Assembly (NCBI GenBank): GCA_030144725.1
Contig: JASKMD010000029.1
Span: 3,604,210-3,668,209, forward strand
From: Haematococcus lacustris
Taxonomy: Eukaryota; Chlorophyta; Chlorophyceae; Chlamydomonadales; Haematococcaceae
DNA length: 64,000 bases
Direction of reading: 5' to 3'
Shown here piece by piece: positions 46,758 to 58,202 of this stretch (position 1 is its first letter; the number at the start of each line of letters is the position of its first letter). The position numbers and the translations under genes were made by a program. The notes below the pieces were generated by a model. The model was given only the letters and a program-made list of their open reading frames with translations. It searched no databases and was not told the DNA's origin.

Positions 46758-47685
46758 TAAAGCTGAACACACTGCGCCAGTATTCATGCTGGATGTTTCA
46801 TGCGAACACTCAGCCGGCTACCTTCGCGCCAATCTATGTGTCAGTTGTACTGAAAGCTATGACTCGGAGGAAAGGAGGGGATAACAGGTCGCTGCATGGA
46901 GCTGACATTGTACCAACGAATTGGTTGGTCGTAGCCCACGAAACCACGACACGAGTACCATTCGGATGCGTCCCTCGTTATGTGAGCTTTTCCCTCGTAG
47001 TCACAGCCCTTTGGATACTGCATGCTCGTGCAATATTGACCATCCATTGATCCAGTACAAGGTAGGATCACATTTACAACACCGCAATGTGCAGGCAGGT
47101 CAAAACCAAGGAGCAAGGTGTACCAAGCACAAGGGTTCATAAGCATGCGCAAGGTACGAGTATGCGGAGCAACGCAATGGGCGAAGGTGCAGCGGGGGCT
47201 GAGGCAATGCAACGTGCTCTGTGACTGCTAGTGTGAATGTGGCATGCAGTCCATACTCCTCTAACTACTTGAGTTGACATGCTGCATGAATGTCCATGAC
47301 ATGCCTACAGGTCTGGGAAAACAAATGTGCAATGCCTATCATTTGCAGCTCCTGTGATCACTGACACTACTGCACCTGCTATTGACAGATGCCATGTCTT
47401 GGTCTTTCCAACATAGTGTTGCTGTTGCAGAGTGACTCCTGCTTCTGCTACCGCATGCCCTCGCCCTTGCAGGTCACTGACGGCCCTTCCTGACATGAGC
47501 AGACGGTCTACAACTAGCTGCTGCGCAGCTTAGGGCGCACGGGGCAGCACCTTCAACCTGTCCTCAAGCCTGTCTCTGATAACTCCAGCAAGTAGGACAT
47601 GCTGGCCAAGCTGCAGGAGCTGGGCAGCACCAATATGAGGGGTGACTTACTCATCACCAACACCAAGACAGCCAAGGCCCGCCTA
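46758..47685. other. Unassigned intergenic region
   Basis: No gene or family recognised on either strand. Short open frames (up to about 120 codons) have no motif. Confidence 0.5.
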
Positions 47686-47689
47686 TGCT

Positions 47690-47857
47690 GGAGCAGCTGT
47701 TGGGAGGTGCCCTGTGAAGGTGCCCTGTGAAGGTGCCCTGTGGAGGTGCCCTTTGGAGGTGCGAGAGTGAGTGGCACACGGGTCTGAGCAGGTATGAGCT
47801 GAAATGAGCTGGTATGAGCCTAGTGGCTCAATGCCTCTGAGGAAGCTCCAAATAAAG
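47690..47857 (+). mobile_element. 5' end of a family-1 Fanzor element (leader plus start codon)
   Basis: A 12-bp tandem (AGGTGCCCTGTG, four units), GTGCGAGAGTGAGTG, ACACGGGT, GAGCTGGTATGAGCCTAGTGGC and then ATGCCTCTGAGGAAGC near 47830. This closely matches 53890-54040, where the same leader precedes a Fanzor-like ORF start. The element is cut off after about 20 bases of coding sequence, against the 3' end of the minus-strand CDKL-like gene. Confidence 0.6.
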
Positions 47858-50800
47858 CTACACTACATGGCTGCGATCTTGGGCTCCAAGATTTAGATTG
47901 CTGCGTGGCACAGTGCTGGGAGTGCCCGCCAATGTTGGAGCTCCTCGCTGCACCACCACCGTAGCCAGGGCGTCCTGGCCTGCGCTACGCCGGCCATGCA
48001 TCGCTGTCCCCAGGCGGCTTGCGAGCCGCTCTCGAGGGCTCACTTCGCAGCTGCTGGGACCAGCGCTCTTCCCCTCTGTTTCATCCCACGGTGCTGGCCC
48101 ATTGCGTGCTTCGCGACCCGGCGACCTTGCGGGTAGGAGGAGTGACGCGAGGGACAGCCCTTCCTTTGCCGCACTGGAACTGTCGGGGGGTTGCGATCCT
48201 GCGCTGTGCTGCATGTGGCTGCGTCGCCCTGAGACGGGCGCTCTCAGCCCTGGCACTGCCGCCTGCACCTCCACTCCATGCCCTAAGGCATTCCCAGCGC
48301 CAGATCCCTCAATCACCACACTGGTGGAGCTGAGGCTGCTGCGCAGTAGGCGCGTGTTGAGGTCGCTTTGACCCCGCAGCGGTCGAGCAGATGTTGGGCG
48401 GCCTGGGGCATTAGGCGGGACCAAAGTTCCCCCTGTGTGGGCTGGAGGCAAGAGGCAGGATGTTGAGGTGTGGCTGGGTTCTCCATTGACTTTACGTGGC
48501 AGGCTGGCAAGCTGGCTGAGGAGTGCCTCGTGCTGGCAAGCCTGATCTGGTAAGCAGGGTGAGTTGAATGAGTTTTGTTTGACTGGTAAGCAGGGTGCAG
48601 AAAGTGAAGCAGTATTGTTACTACTTGTGTCCTCGCAGCTGCCAGATGAGCTTTGTCCGCTGGGAGCAGCGTTGTTCAGTAGCCACCGGACACTGTTGCG
48701 CCTCGAGGGTGGACTAGTGAGAGGTGCATGGGCATGGTTCAGGTTGTGACGAGAGTTGGGGGCTGAAAGGGATGGGCTTTGATGCTCCGCTGTGTGGCTG
48801 GCAGTTCTGTGGAGTGGAGGGAAAGGCATACTGGAGCGAAGGCGCTGCTCACCATTGGGAGTGTAGCTGTGGCGGCAGGCAGGAGAGGTGTGCCGCGAAG
48901 TGGCAGGAGACTGGCTGGAGGGCGCCACCAGCGGAGACTGGCTGCTGCGACGACCCGCTGATGGGACACGGAGGAGCGACCGGTCAGGGGTCCGGCTGCG
49001 GTTGGGATCGTGTATGGCCCTCAGCGTGCTGGGGGAGCGCTGACCATCCACCTTGTCTGCGTGCCTGCTGGCCAACATGGGCGACAGCGAGTGAGGCGGC
49101 GGAGGACTGGCACATGCGGCGCGGCTGGCGCTGAACCCAGGTGCTTCAGGCTCGCAACGGACACTAGCAAGACCCCGCTGCTCTGCAGGCACTGCAGCAG
49201 GGATGCCTTCCTCAACTCCTCTGCGCATGGACCGCGAGGGCTTGACGACAGGCTGCTTGGCACCCGTAGCCTGGCCAGTGGCCTCAGCTTTTGCAGCTTC
49301 AGCCTCCTCTAGCTGCTTCAAGACTGCAGCGGCAGGTGGCAGGCTCGGCCCAGGCACTGCTGGCACACGCTGTGCTGTTTGCATGATTGGTAACTGAAGC
49401 AGCTCCGCAGCTGTGGCGCGCAGCAGTGGGTCGGGGTGCAGCGTGGCTGCCAGGAACTCTCTCATGGCTGGCAAGAGCATGCCGCTCATGCGCTGATACA
49501 CGGCTGCCTGCTGCTGCAGCTGCGTGGCACCCTGGGCAGTAGAGGGTTGCGGCAGAGGGATATCTACACCACACATGCGATAGTTGGCACGCAGAGTGGC
49601 CAAGTGCTCTGGCAGGATCATGGCAGTGCCAGCTGCAACCAGGGCCAGCTGATCAATGTGGGAGCGCCCAGGGTAGAGGGGCCGGTTGAAAAGCAGCTCC
49701 GCAAAGAGGCAGCCCTGCACACAGGCAACCCCAGTGACTGTGAGCCAAAATTTTCTGCACCTCGCTTGCTGGATGAACACTTCTGACAAACCTAGCGATG
49801 AAAGCAGGGACACAGACGTTGAAAGGCAGGGTCGATTCGGATTGGTGTGCACTTTCTGAACAGCACAGACAAGATGGTCAGGAGGCAGGCAGCGGAGCTA
49901 TCCACAGCATCAGCCGGGTCAGCTCAGCAGTGAATGGCAAGCAGCGCTGTGAGAGGCAGCTGAACAAACGCAGGACGTCCAGGCCTACAGACTGGAAGCC
50001 CCCTGCAGGGCAGGTGGAACACCCCCTGGTGCGCCCAGCCTGGAGCCAGGAGCGTGACCAGCCAGTGAGGGGCCTGATGTGGTGCCCTGTGGTGGCCCCC
50101 TGCAAGCCCCCACAAGCCCCATGCAGCAGCCAGGCAGCCACACAGCCAGCAGCCTCGGAGCCTGGGCCCAGCACCCCCCTGCCAGCCAAGCGCAGCAAGC
50201 GCATCAAGGCTGAGCCGGCAGCTGAGCCCAACAAGGCCAAGGGCAAGGCTGCCAAAGCCAAGCCGGCACTACAGCCAGGCAGGTGGCTGGACAGGGACTG
50301 CAATGCAGCATTGAACATGAAGCGCATTGGGGAGAGCAAGTGGCGCCCACTGGAGCTGTGCTGGTGGCCAGAGCAGGGAGCTGTGCCAGCCAAGGGCAAG
50401 GAGTACCCAGGCTTGGGGTACAAGCGGGTGCGAGACAAGCCACCCAAGACCCAGCCTGCTGAGGCACAGTAGTGTGCGCCCCCCCCCTCTTGAGCTGTTG
50501 TCAGCTTACACTTCGTGCATGTTTGTCATGCTAACTCTACATCATAGCCCTCCGGGGTCAGGCAATAGTGTAGGTGGTAGGCGACCATGACCATGTGTAT
50601 GCCATGTATATGCCATGTGTATGCCATGTGTATGCCATGTGCATGGGAACTCCACACAGACAAAAACACCGCTGTGTTAGGGTCCACACTTAGTGTTCCT
50701 CTGCAATGAAGGCTCTAGGTTGAGGGCTAAGGTGCTGCATAAGGTTAGTGTCGGGATATGCATCATTACCTGATAGTTGGTGAGTCATGACAAGGGTTTA

Positions 50801-53800
50801 TCTGCGATTGAGGGTTGTGGCGTGCTCCACGCAGCTTATCACAGGCCCCACGCAGCCAGGCAGGCACACAGCCAGTACCCTCAGAGCCTGGCCAAGCCCT
50901 CTCTTGCCAGCCACACGCGCAAACCCTGAGCAGGCAGCAGAGCCCACCCAGCCCACCAACGATAAAGGCCAGGACAAGAGCAGACCCCCATTCCCCAGCA
51001 CCACAGCCAGGCACGTGGCCAGGTCTGCAATGCAGGATTGAATCTGCAGTGCGTGGGGAGAGCAGATGGCACTCGCAGGCGCAATGCTTGTGCCTAACTC
51101 GCCACCACTGCTATCCTGGGGCGAGGAGAATCGCAAGCTGGGCTGCAGGCGGCTGCGAGACTGCCTGTTCAACACCCAGCAGCAGTGGCACATTGTACCC
51201 CTGTCACTCCGGGGTCAGGCAAGAATGTAGGTCCATGATATGTGCAAGGGGAGGGTTGCTCCATATAGGCAAAACATTCACCTCAGTAAGCTGCCTGCGC
51301 TGTCCACAAAGTTGCAGCTTGCAGGGGAGTGCTATACACGAGAAATGTTTCAGCTTGCGATCGACGCAGATTGCATGGCTCCCACAGGCGATAGCTTATA
51401 CACAGGAACTGGTAATGCCCCAACTCAGGGGGCCTCACTGAGGAAGTAATCCATCCCACATCTGAACCCTATCGCTGCTACTCAACACCGCACCACCAGT
51501 GCAAGGAAGTGCCAGCGGGATTTAAGAGCGCTGGCATGGCCAGGGATGAAGACAGGGTCGTCATCATTGAGCGAAGGGCCGGCGAGCCCTTATCTCACAC
51601 TGTTGGGTAAGGCAGGCCATGTTCTGCTTGCATGTGAGCTGTGGTGGTGGGTGTGTTTGCCCTGGCCTCCATCCTCATGCCAGGGAGTCCAGTCCTGGGT
51701 ATCTGCGCAAGCTAAGGGGTGCGTGCTAGGGCGGTATCCACCCGCAAGCAGCACTTCCATACTGCTTGATGGCTGGGCACCAGGCACACAGTGCCCTGCA
51801 CTGCAGGGGGTAAGGGCCTGACTTACCACTGACCAAACATCCACACCCTCATTATAGGGCTGCTCCAGCAACACTTCAGGGCTGCGGTACCAGCGTGTCA
51901 CGACATAGCTGGTCAGCTGTGCCTCTGCAGTAGAGTCTGAGGGCTGCAGGCCACCGGGCCCTCCCCCTGGCTGGACGGCAGGTGCCAAGCTGGTCGCCAT
52001 ACCAAAGTCGCACTGCAGGTGACACCCATGACCATTTGGCACTGTATGACCAGCCACAGGTGGGTGAGTTTAGTGCGACACTGATTGCCTCCAGGCTACA
52101 AGCTACACACATGGGCGGTTTGGTACGCGGCACAGACTCGTTGCTTGGGTGCCATGAGCAAAGCCCAAGACCAGAGTGGCTCAGGGAGATGAGCATTGTG
52201 TGGGTCAGCTGTCGGCCTCCGCATGAGCTGAGCCACAAGAGGATGTGCAGTGTGGCATGATGCACAGGCTGGCACGCACCAGCTTAACACACCCGTCGTT
52301 GCGCAGCAGAACATTGGCCCTGCAAACAACAGTGCATCCATGTGCGGCCTGGCTTGAAAGATTGCCAGCTTGGCTGGTGGCTGTCTGTGACTAGATCAGG
52401 TTGCAGTCCTTTGCGCATACAACTGTCACATCAGACAACTGTTTCACTAGCACAGCAACATAACCCACATCTTGATGTCCCGGTGCGTCACACTGCGGCT
52501 GTGCATGAAGGCCAGAGCTTCCAACAGCTGGCGGATGATGCTGCAGGCCATCCCATGTGGCAACCCCTTAGGGCTGTGCACCTCCAATTGTTGGGCAAGG
52601 CTGTTCTCGACATATTCCTGAGGAAAGACAGCACAACACCCATTACAACAGCAGCGGCTGCAGACAGGCAGCCTGCTGGGCCCAGCTTTGGCAGGAGCGC
52701 CTGAGCCAGAGGGCACCTGAACCTTTGAGACATCCAGCGTTCGTAAGGGTGCTTGGAAGAACAAGGAGGCAGCTGGGTCCCAGATCCACACTGTCTAGTG
52801 GCCCTGGGCTACTGATTTGTCTCCTTGTGACACCCGCTGCTCTTGAAGGTGTGACATGTGACACCATAGGCACTGTAGATGCACTGTGTGTGGAGACTGC
52901 CTTGCCTACTTGCTCCCAGCCGCACCCTGGTGCAGGCCTACTGCAGCTGCATCCTGTGGCACTTCCTGTCATGCACACACTGCCTGCCAGGGCCGGCCAG
53001 AGCCGGAGCGCTATACCAGGAAGGCAGAGACTGCGTGGGGTATGGGGTGGTGTGAGTTGGGAGAAGGACTAGGAAGTGGTGGTGGTGGTGGGTGACAGGG
53101 AGAGTAGGAGAAGGGAGCTCGCTAGGAGCACCCTGTTCAGGGAACGAGCCTATGGGCCTACAGCATATACGTGTACGAGTAGTAACACGCACGAGCTTGG
53201 CATGGCAAGACAGCTAGTGATGTGATCACCCTGCGTGGGGGCTGACTACCCACTTAAGATGGCTGCGCACAGACATGGGGCTTAGACACAGCTCGGGGAA
53301 TAGCTCATACACACACAATAACACTGCCCCAAGTAATGGGATCCAAAGTGAGCAAGTGGTGCGGTCGTAACCCCCAACCCTGATACTATGAAACACCACA
53401 CTGAGGACTGGCAGCAGGAGCTAAGAGCTCTGGCACACCCAGCGATGAAAGCAGGGAAGCATGCGTTGAGAGTAGGGTCGTTTAGTATTGGTGTGCGCTT
53501 TCTGCACAGCACAGACCAGATGGTTAGGAGGCAGGCAGCGGAGCTATCCACCCTTGAGCGTTAGCTCACAACCACCAGCGACTTTGACAGTCACACAGGC
53601 ATATGCCCATGGCGTGGGAGTGGGAGCTGAGCATGGTGCAAGTCATGCATCACTGCGGGCTGAGCAAGGACAAATGGGACACAGCCCGCTGGACAGAACT
53701 CAGCACCTGCTGACTAGCTGAATCTGCACACTCAACACCCAGAAGTGCATGACCACCCCATCCCATGACCCTCTTCAGGAGGAGGAGAGGAGGAGGGGGA

Positions 53801-55115
53801 GGAAGAAGGGGATTAGGGGGAGGGTGGATGTGGGAGTTGAGGGCAGGTCAGGCTCGCTCCCCTGCTGGCCTCAGCATGCCCGCACACTTTAAACCTGAGG
53901 TGCCCTTTAGAGGTGCCCTGTGGAGGTGCCCTTTGGAGGTGGCCTGTAGAGGTGCGAGAGTGAGTGACACACGGGTATGAGCAGGTATGAGCTTGTATGA
54001 GCTGGTATGAGCCTAGTGGCGCAATGCCTCCGAGGAAGCGTCCCAGTACCGGTGTGCGTGTATGCCCTAAATGCTGGTAGCCCGGAGCTGCAGGACTCCC
54101 AGCTGGAGAAGAAGCACATGGATGAGCTGAAGGTTACGGCAGCCACGCACCGCCGCCCGCTGGGCATGAAGACACCCTGAGCTTGCCCTGCCGCATATGC
54201 CATGCAGTGCATATGCCGGTGACTGAAGCAGTGGCAGCAGGCCCCCACCCCCCCAGCGCTCCCAGCCCAAGGGCAGTCAAAGCGTGGAAGGCGCAAGGGT
54301 GGCCACATGACCCTCACCCCTTCATCCCCCTTCAGCCGCACCCCCATGGTGAGGGTGGGAGCCCGTTTTACTAAGCTGGACAGCAAAGTGCTCCATGGGG
54401 TGTGCAGGCAGCTGGGGCTTACTAAGGAGACCCAGCTCACCAAGAAGCCAGCCCGCAAGGCCCACTGGGACAGGTGGTTCAGCACAGGCTAGCTGGCCAG
54501 CCGGGTGTTTGAGGTTGCTAAAGAGGTGGAGACAGACATGTCTGCGTGTGTGTGCACTGCGCACACCCCCTCACAAGCCCCCCATACAACCCCCAGCAGC
54601 GGGCCCCTACAGCAGCAACAGCTCCCCAGATTGGGGCTGGCACTGACCCCAGCGTCATTCAACCAGGCAGTGCAGCCTCAGGGGCGTGGGACAAGAAGTC
54701 AAACCAGCTTGTGACATACAAACTGGCCTGGAGGGAGCTGACCAGGGGCCAAGTGCTGCAGGCCAGTGGCCTTAACAATGCCCTGATTGAGACCAAGAGG
54801 TGGCTGGCAACCATCCAGCCCCACCTCCAGCATCTGGCAGCAGCCAGCACAGCTGGTATGTTCCAGGAGGCCAACCTGCAGCACATCACCACCACCCTGG
54901 CCACCGGAACGAGGTGTACCTGGCCCCTGAGTGGGCATGGCAGCAGCTCAGGCTGTACAAAATGCATTGAAGCACTGAACATGCAGCGCAATGGGGAGAG
55001 CAGGTGGCGCCCACTGGAGCTGTGCTGGTGACCTGGGCTGCCTGAGCTGCCAGCTAGGGGCAAGGATTACCTTGACCTGGGCTAAATACGGCTGCGAGAC
55101 CGCCCACTCAAAACC

Positions 55116-55147
<32 letters not shown>

Positions 55148-56197
55148 GGGGCACAGTAGTGCGCTCCCTTGGAAGCTGTTATTAGTTTACATCAGCGCAT
55201 GTTTGTCATGCCAACCTTAGGCTCTAGCCCTGTCACAGGGGTCAGGCAATAACACTAGTAGACGGTAGGCGCCCTGTCATGTGTGTGGGAGTTACTCAGC
55301 ACAGACAACACACCACCCCTAGCGAGGGGCAGGTGCTGTGATTGCGTTGTACGCAGCAAGCCTTAACTGGTGATCAGTGGCTCAGTGGGTTGGAGAGGTT
55401 AGTTAGTTAGTTAGTCTCCAGCCAGCAGCCTCACTGGCCACCACACTCTGCACTCAGCCCACACCCCTTTTTGGGAGGCACCCATGCCCTAGCCCTCCAT
55501 ACTTGGCTGACACCTTGTTGCTGTACGAATAGTATGGGGCAAGCTTGCAGCAGTCGATGGAGATAAATCTGGGAAAGATGTGTTTCATTGGCTCTGCGTG
55601 CCGTAAGCAATAGGTACTGGCAGGGCTTGAACCAGCTGATTGACTGGTGCCCGAGACTAGAAAGCATCAACACCAGGCACGAGAAGTGAGGCATGGCACA
55701 ACTGACAAAGGAAGCTGTCCGCTGCATAGTACAGACTGTGTGGCAGAAGCAATTCTTACCTGTACCAAGTATAGCTGGCCACTTCGTGTCATGTATGCGT
55801 GGTGAAGGTGCACAATGTTAGGATGCCCTCGTACAGCGGCTAACAGTTTGGCTTCCCGCACTGCAAGAGCCTTGGCCTGTTCTTCAAGCTGCATACACAA
55901 GGTTACTAGCTGGTGTTAGCATTGGGGTGGTGATGAACGTGCATGTGTCGGTGATGCAAGCAAGCTCCTGCATGTGTAAGTGCAAGCCGGTACCTCTTGG
56001 CTCTTGAAGGATTTGATAGCAACGTAACAAGGTCCATCGGGAGCTGCTTTATCGACGCACAGGTAAACCTGCAATGAGAACAGGTACGATGACCTGCACT
56101 GTTTGGCAGCCCGGGCTCTTAAGAATGTGTCTAGCAAACATCAGCGTACTGTTCCGTATGTTCCTTCGCCAAGCGTCTTCAGCGGCTTGGAGAAACG
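47858..56197 (-). CDS. CDKL-like CMGC protein kinase
   Basis: Minus-strand exons with matching phases: 56197-56150, 56068-55994, 55888-55760, 52617-52469, 52319-52280, 52012-51827 and 49714-47858, giving 827 residues; a short first exon with the start codon is missing. Motifs in order: LGEGTYGT joined to VYLC (Gly-loop), VAIK (Lys 35), EYVENSL, THRDIKMANVLL (catalytic Asp 132), [23 protein letters not shown] and DVWSV joined to GCLFAELL, with [19 protein letters not shown] and PGxSxIDQL point to CMGC kinases of the CDKL (CDK-like) group, several of which act in cilia or flagella, including flagellar length control in Chlamydomonas. A roughly 600-residue Ser/Pro-rich tail in the last exon has no known domain. 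The HRDIKM variant replaces the usual HRDIKP. Two large introns contain antisense Fanzor fragments. Confidence 0.85.
49798..50472 (+). pseudogene. Fanzor-like remnant, family 1 copy d (best C-terminus)
   Basis: An uninterrupted frame of about 225 codons reads [36 protein letters not shown], a Lys/Pro-rich linker ([18 protein letters not shown]), then [28 protein letters not shown] and [19 protein letters not shown], ending TAG 50470-50472. DRDCNAALN is the RuvC-III motif of TnpB/Fanzor. TnpB normally has a four-Cys zinc ribbon just before it; here only WC and scattered Cys remain. RuvC-I and RuvC-II are missing, so this is not a complete nuclease even though it is open. It lies antisense in the CDKL-like kinase intron 51826-49715. 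Confidence 0.75.
50473..50690 (+). ncRNA. Candidate Fanzor guide-RNA (fRNA) region, copy d
   Basis: Shared 3' flank: GTCAGCTTACACTTCGTGCATG, CCCTCCGGGG (50548-50557) at the hairpin position, GGCAATAGTGTAGGTGGTAGGCG, then a 12-bp tandem (ATGCCATGTGT, 50590-50640) unique to this copy, and an ACACAGACAAAAACACCGC tail. See copies h, e and f. Function inferred only. Confidence 0.35.
50820..51290 (+). pseudogene. Fanzor-like remnant, family 1 copy e (degenerate)
   Basis: Recognisable by linker sequence (CAGCCAGGCAGGCACACAGCC, GCAGAGCCCACCCAGCCCACC), a decayed RuvC-III region (TGCAATGCAGGATTGAATCTGC, 51027-51048) and the shared 3' flank with CCCCTGTCACTCCGGGG (51198-51214) and a CAGGCAA tail. Frames are broken throughout. 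Same intron as copy d. Confidence 0.55.
51480..51590 (+). other. Short Fanzor-family internal fragment
   Basis: AGAGCGCTGGCATGGCCAGGGATGAAGACAGG resembles the segment AAGAGCTCTGGCACACCCAGCGATGAAAGCAGG at 53425-53455 and the start of copy d at 49790-49810, so all three share an internal stretch of the repeat. Confidence 0.4.
53425..53560 (+). other. Fanzor-family internal fragment
   Basis: Closely matches 49790-49905 of copy d (GCGATGAAAGCAGGGA, CACAGACCAGATGGTTAGGAGGCAGGC, GCGGAGCTATCCAC) but lacks the C-terminal part. It lies in the 3.1-kb kinase intron between 55760 and 52617. Confidence 0.5.
53890..55156 (+). pseudogene. Fanzor-like remnant, family 1 copy f (leader, N-terminus, middle, C-terminal tail)
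   Basis: The leader matches 47690-47850 and runs into ATG at 54024 (MPPRKRP, basic). A stop comes at 54178. Further open segments follow: [36 protein letters not shown] (stop near 54490), then [20 protein letters not shown] and [11 protein letters not shown] (54720-54850), a [19 protein letters not shown] segment (about 54912-54955), a deletion, then [20 protein letters not shown], a stop, and LRDRPLKTQ with a Gln run. RuvC-II to the start of RuvC-III is deleted. It is the only copy with a visible start and N-terminal segment. It lies antisense in a CDKL-like kinase intron. Confidence 0.65.
55157..55325 (+). ncRNA. Candidate Fanzor guide-RNA (fRNA) region, copy f
   Basis: Contains TTACATCAGCGCATGTTTGTC, hairpin CCCTGTCACAGGG (55228-55240), GGTAGGCGCCCTGTCATG and CAGACAACACACCACCCCTAG, aligned with copies h and d. 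Function is inference. Confidence 0.35.
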
Positions 56198-56689
56198 CTG
56201 TCGAGGCGCGTTTCATGCCGTGAGTACTGCTCGGCTGATGGCTAGCACGGCTGGTTGCTACCTTCGCCGTACCTCCATCAGCACCACGCACGTATCCAAG
56301 GCGACGATACGAAGAAGCCCGCAGAAAGTGCCGTTAGTAGAAGTGCTGCTGTCTCGCGAAACACATCACATCGCAACACATCCTTGGCATCGGCAATTCC
56401 ATGTGACTGCGTAAATATGATCCACATGCCACTCAACGTACATTTTCCTGGCCTGTTCCTGCTGGTAATGGTATGTCCACATCAGGCAAGCTCGATAGGC
56501 ATCATCAATGGCGATGATGAGGCAAACTGGCTTGACGCACTGCCAGCAGAGCCCCTGCCCACAAATCACATCAATGCATTATGACACTTCAGTAAGAGTA
56601 AAGCACCAACGCATCTTACCTTAACATGGACTTGTGTCGCCGTTGTCACAGCTCATCTTCTAACTATGCAGCCCAACATAGCTAATAAC

Positions 56690-56935
56690 ATAGCGTCCCC
56701 GGTTGCACCCCTGATGACCACAGATCCCACACCAGTAGCACTTTCGTTCCATCCTGAAGAGCTTGGGCACCTTATCAAAACCAACAGGTCAATGCCTATG
56801 TGGCTAATGATTTGTGCATATTATTGGATATTTGGAATGCACAAGTATCACCTCTGTGGGTATATTATATAGTACTTTTGGTACTTTGGGTATAATACTT
56901 TGTTACACATGTTCAATCTACTAGGCCCTATGGGT
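56690..56935 (-). other. Diverged 3' flank of family-2 Fanzor repeat, copy c
   Basis: The minus strand includes TTGGTTTTGATAAGGTGCCC and GTGTGGGATCTGTGGTCATC, matching 26540-26455. An A/T-rich insert (56800-56925) separates it from the ORF end. Confidence 0.4.
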
Positions 56936-57479
56936 TGTTGCGGGCCCGGCCATCAATGCCCCGCCAGTGCTCCGCTGCCCGATGCAACCGCTGCCTGACA
57001 TCAGGCAGCCGATCATTGACCAGCTTGTAGCGCTGCTGGTACTCCTTGCCGGGGTCAGGTAGAGACTCACGGTCCTTCCAACTGCACAGCTCCAGGGGGC
57101 GCTGCGCACTCTCCCCAATGCGCTGGAAGCTAAGGCAGGCGTTGGTGTCCCGGTCCAGCCACCTGCCCCATGGGAGGGCCTGGGGTGGGGCCACATAGGC
57201 AGGTGCAGCAGGGGGGGCTTGGGCAGGGGGGTTCGGGGCCTAGGCAAGAGGCTGGTCCTGGGCATGGGACTCCTTGGCAGGGAGGGGGCCCCTGGGCTGG
57301 GGGAGGGTGGTTTGGCGGCACCTCATTATGAGCCCCAACGTGTTGGGCCTGCTAGGCTGCTCCTCCACCTTGCGAAACCCCTCCCGCACCGCATTGGCCT
57401 TCCACCCACCCTGGTTGCAGCAGCCCGCTCCCAGCAACACAGCCACTCCCCTCACCCGGTCATATTGAAATGTTGACAC
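56936..57479 (-). pseudogene. Fanzor-like remnant, family 2 copy c
   Basis: The minus strand from 57479 reads AVLLGAGCCNQGGWKANAV (upstream nuclease segment), then a Pro-rich linker. Next comes an intact RuvC-III: RWLDRDTNACLSFQRIGES, RPLELCSWKDRESL, GKEYQQRYKLVNDRLPD, RQRLHRAAEHWRG, GRARNNP and a stop near 56928-56936. It is the least damaged family-2 C-terminus and shows that copies a and b derive from an ORF with an unbroken DRDTNACL motif. RuvC-I is not seen. Confidence 0.7.
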
Positions 57480-58202
57480 CTACTTCATCCCCTGGCTGTA
57501 CGGCAGATCATGGTGTGCACACATAGACACAGTCCATCTAAGAACTGCTTCTCAGCGGAGTGCTCATGCGCACGGCCCACCCTTGCACTCCGTCGTATGA
57601 GTGATGTCACAGCCATATGGAACATAATTTGACGTCTTCACCGGCAGAGTAAGCACTCTCATTCCCTCTATAACGATATATGCCCAATGTTGCGTTGTAG
57701 TTTTCTGTTCTCTAGCCATCCATCAAGTGTGCCATCAATTGAGCGTTGTCTAGCCATCAAGTAATTGTTGCGGGTTTGGGTGGTGGCGGCCATCCCAACC
57801 CTAGTCGATGTCCTGAAAGGGCTGCATGAGCAGAAAGAACCTGGGCTAGTTGAAGCCTGTCTGCCTGCTGGCTGAGGTTCTGCCTGGATGTTGATAATAA
57901 ATAATGTTTCTAAACCTGGATAATGGAACACAAGCACCCCGGAGTATTGGAGGCTGCACACCCAACACTCAAAAGTGCACATACCCCATCCCACGACCCT
58001 CATCAGGAGGAGGAGAGGAGGAGGGGGAGGAGAGGTAGGGTGGATGGCAGTGATAGGACGTGCACCAGGGTCAAGTCGAGGGTTTGGATGAGGATCAAGG
58101 CCAGGTCAGGCTTGCTCCCATGCTCCCTTCACAACAGCTAAAGGGAGGTTTGTGGAGGTTGCGGGGGCCATGCTAAGCAGGGAAAGGGGGCCTGGCGCTA
58201 CT
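57480..58202. other. Intergenic region
   Basis: Between copy c and the 3' end of the DA1-like gene. A block near 57935-58110 (CATCCCACGACCCTCATCAGGAGGAGGAGAGGAGG, CAAGGCCAGGTCAGGCTTGCTCCC) resembles 53755-53870, so another dispersed repeat is present. No gene seen. Confidence 0.45.

Noticed and set aside
49798..50472. Intact, functional Fanzor nuclease
   Set aside because: The frame is open but RuvC-I, RuvC-II and most of the protein are missing; a truncated copy.
56049..56291. Minus-strand frame beginning [10 protein letters not shown] as the kinase N-terminus
   Set aside because: It is in a different frame from the LGEGTYGT glycine loop; a CAG acceptor at 56198 fits the kinase frame better, so the first exon remains unidentified.
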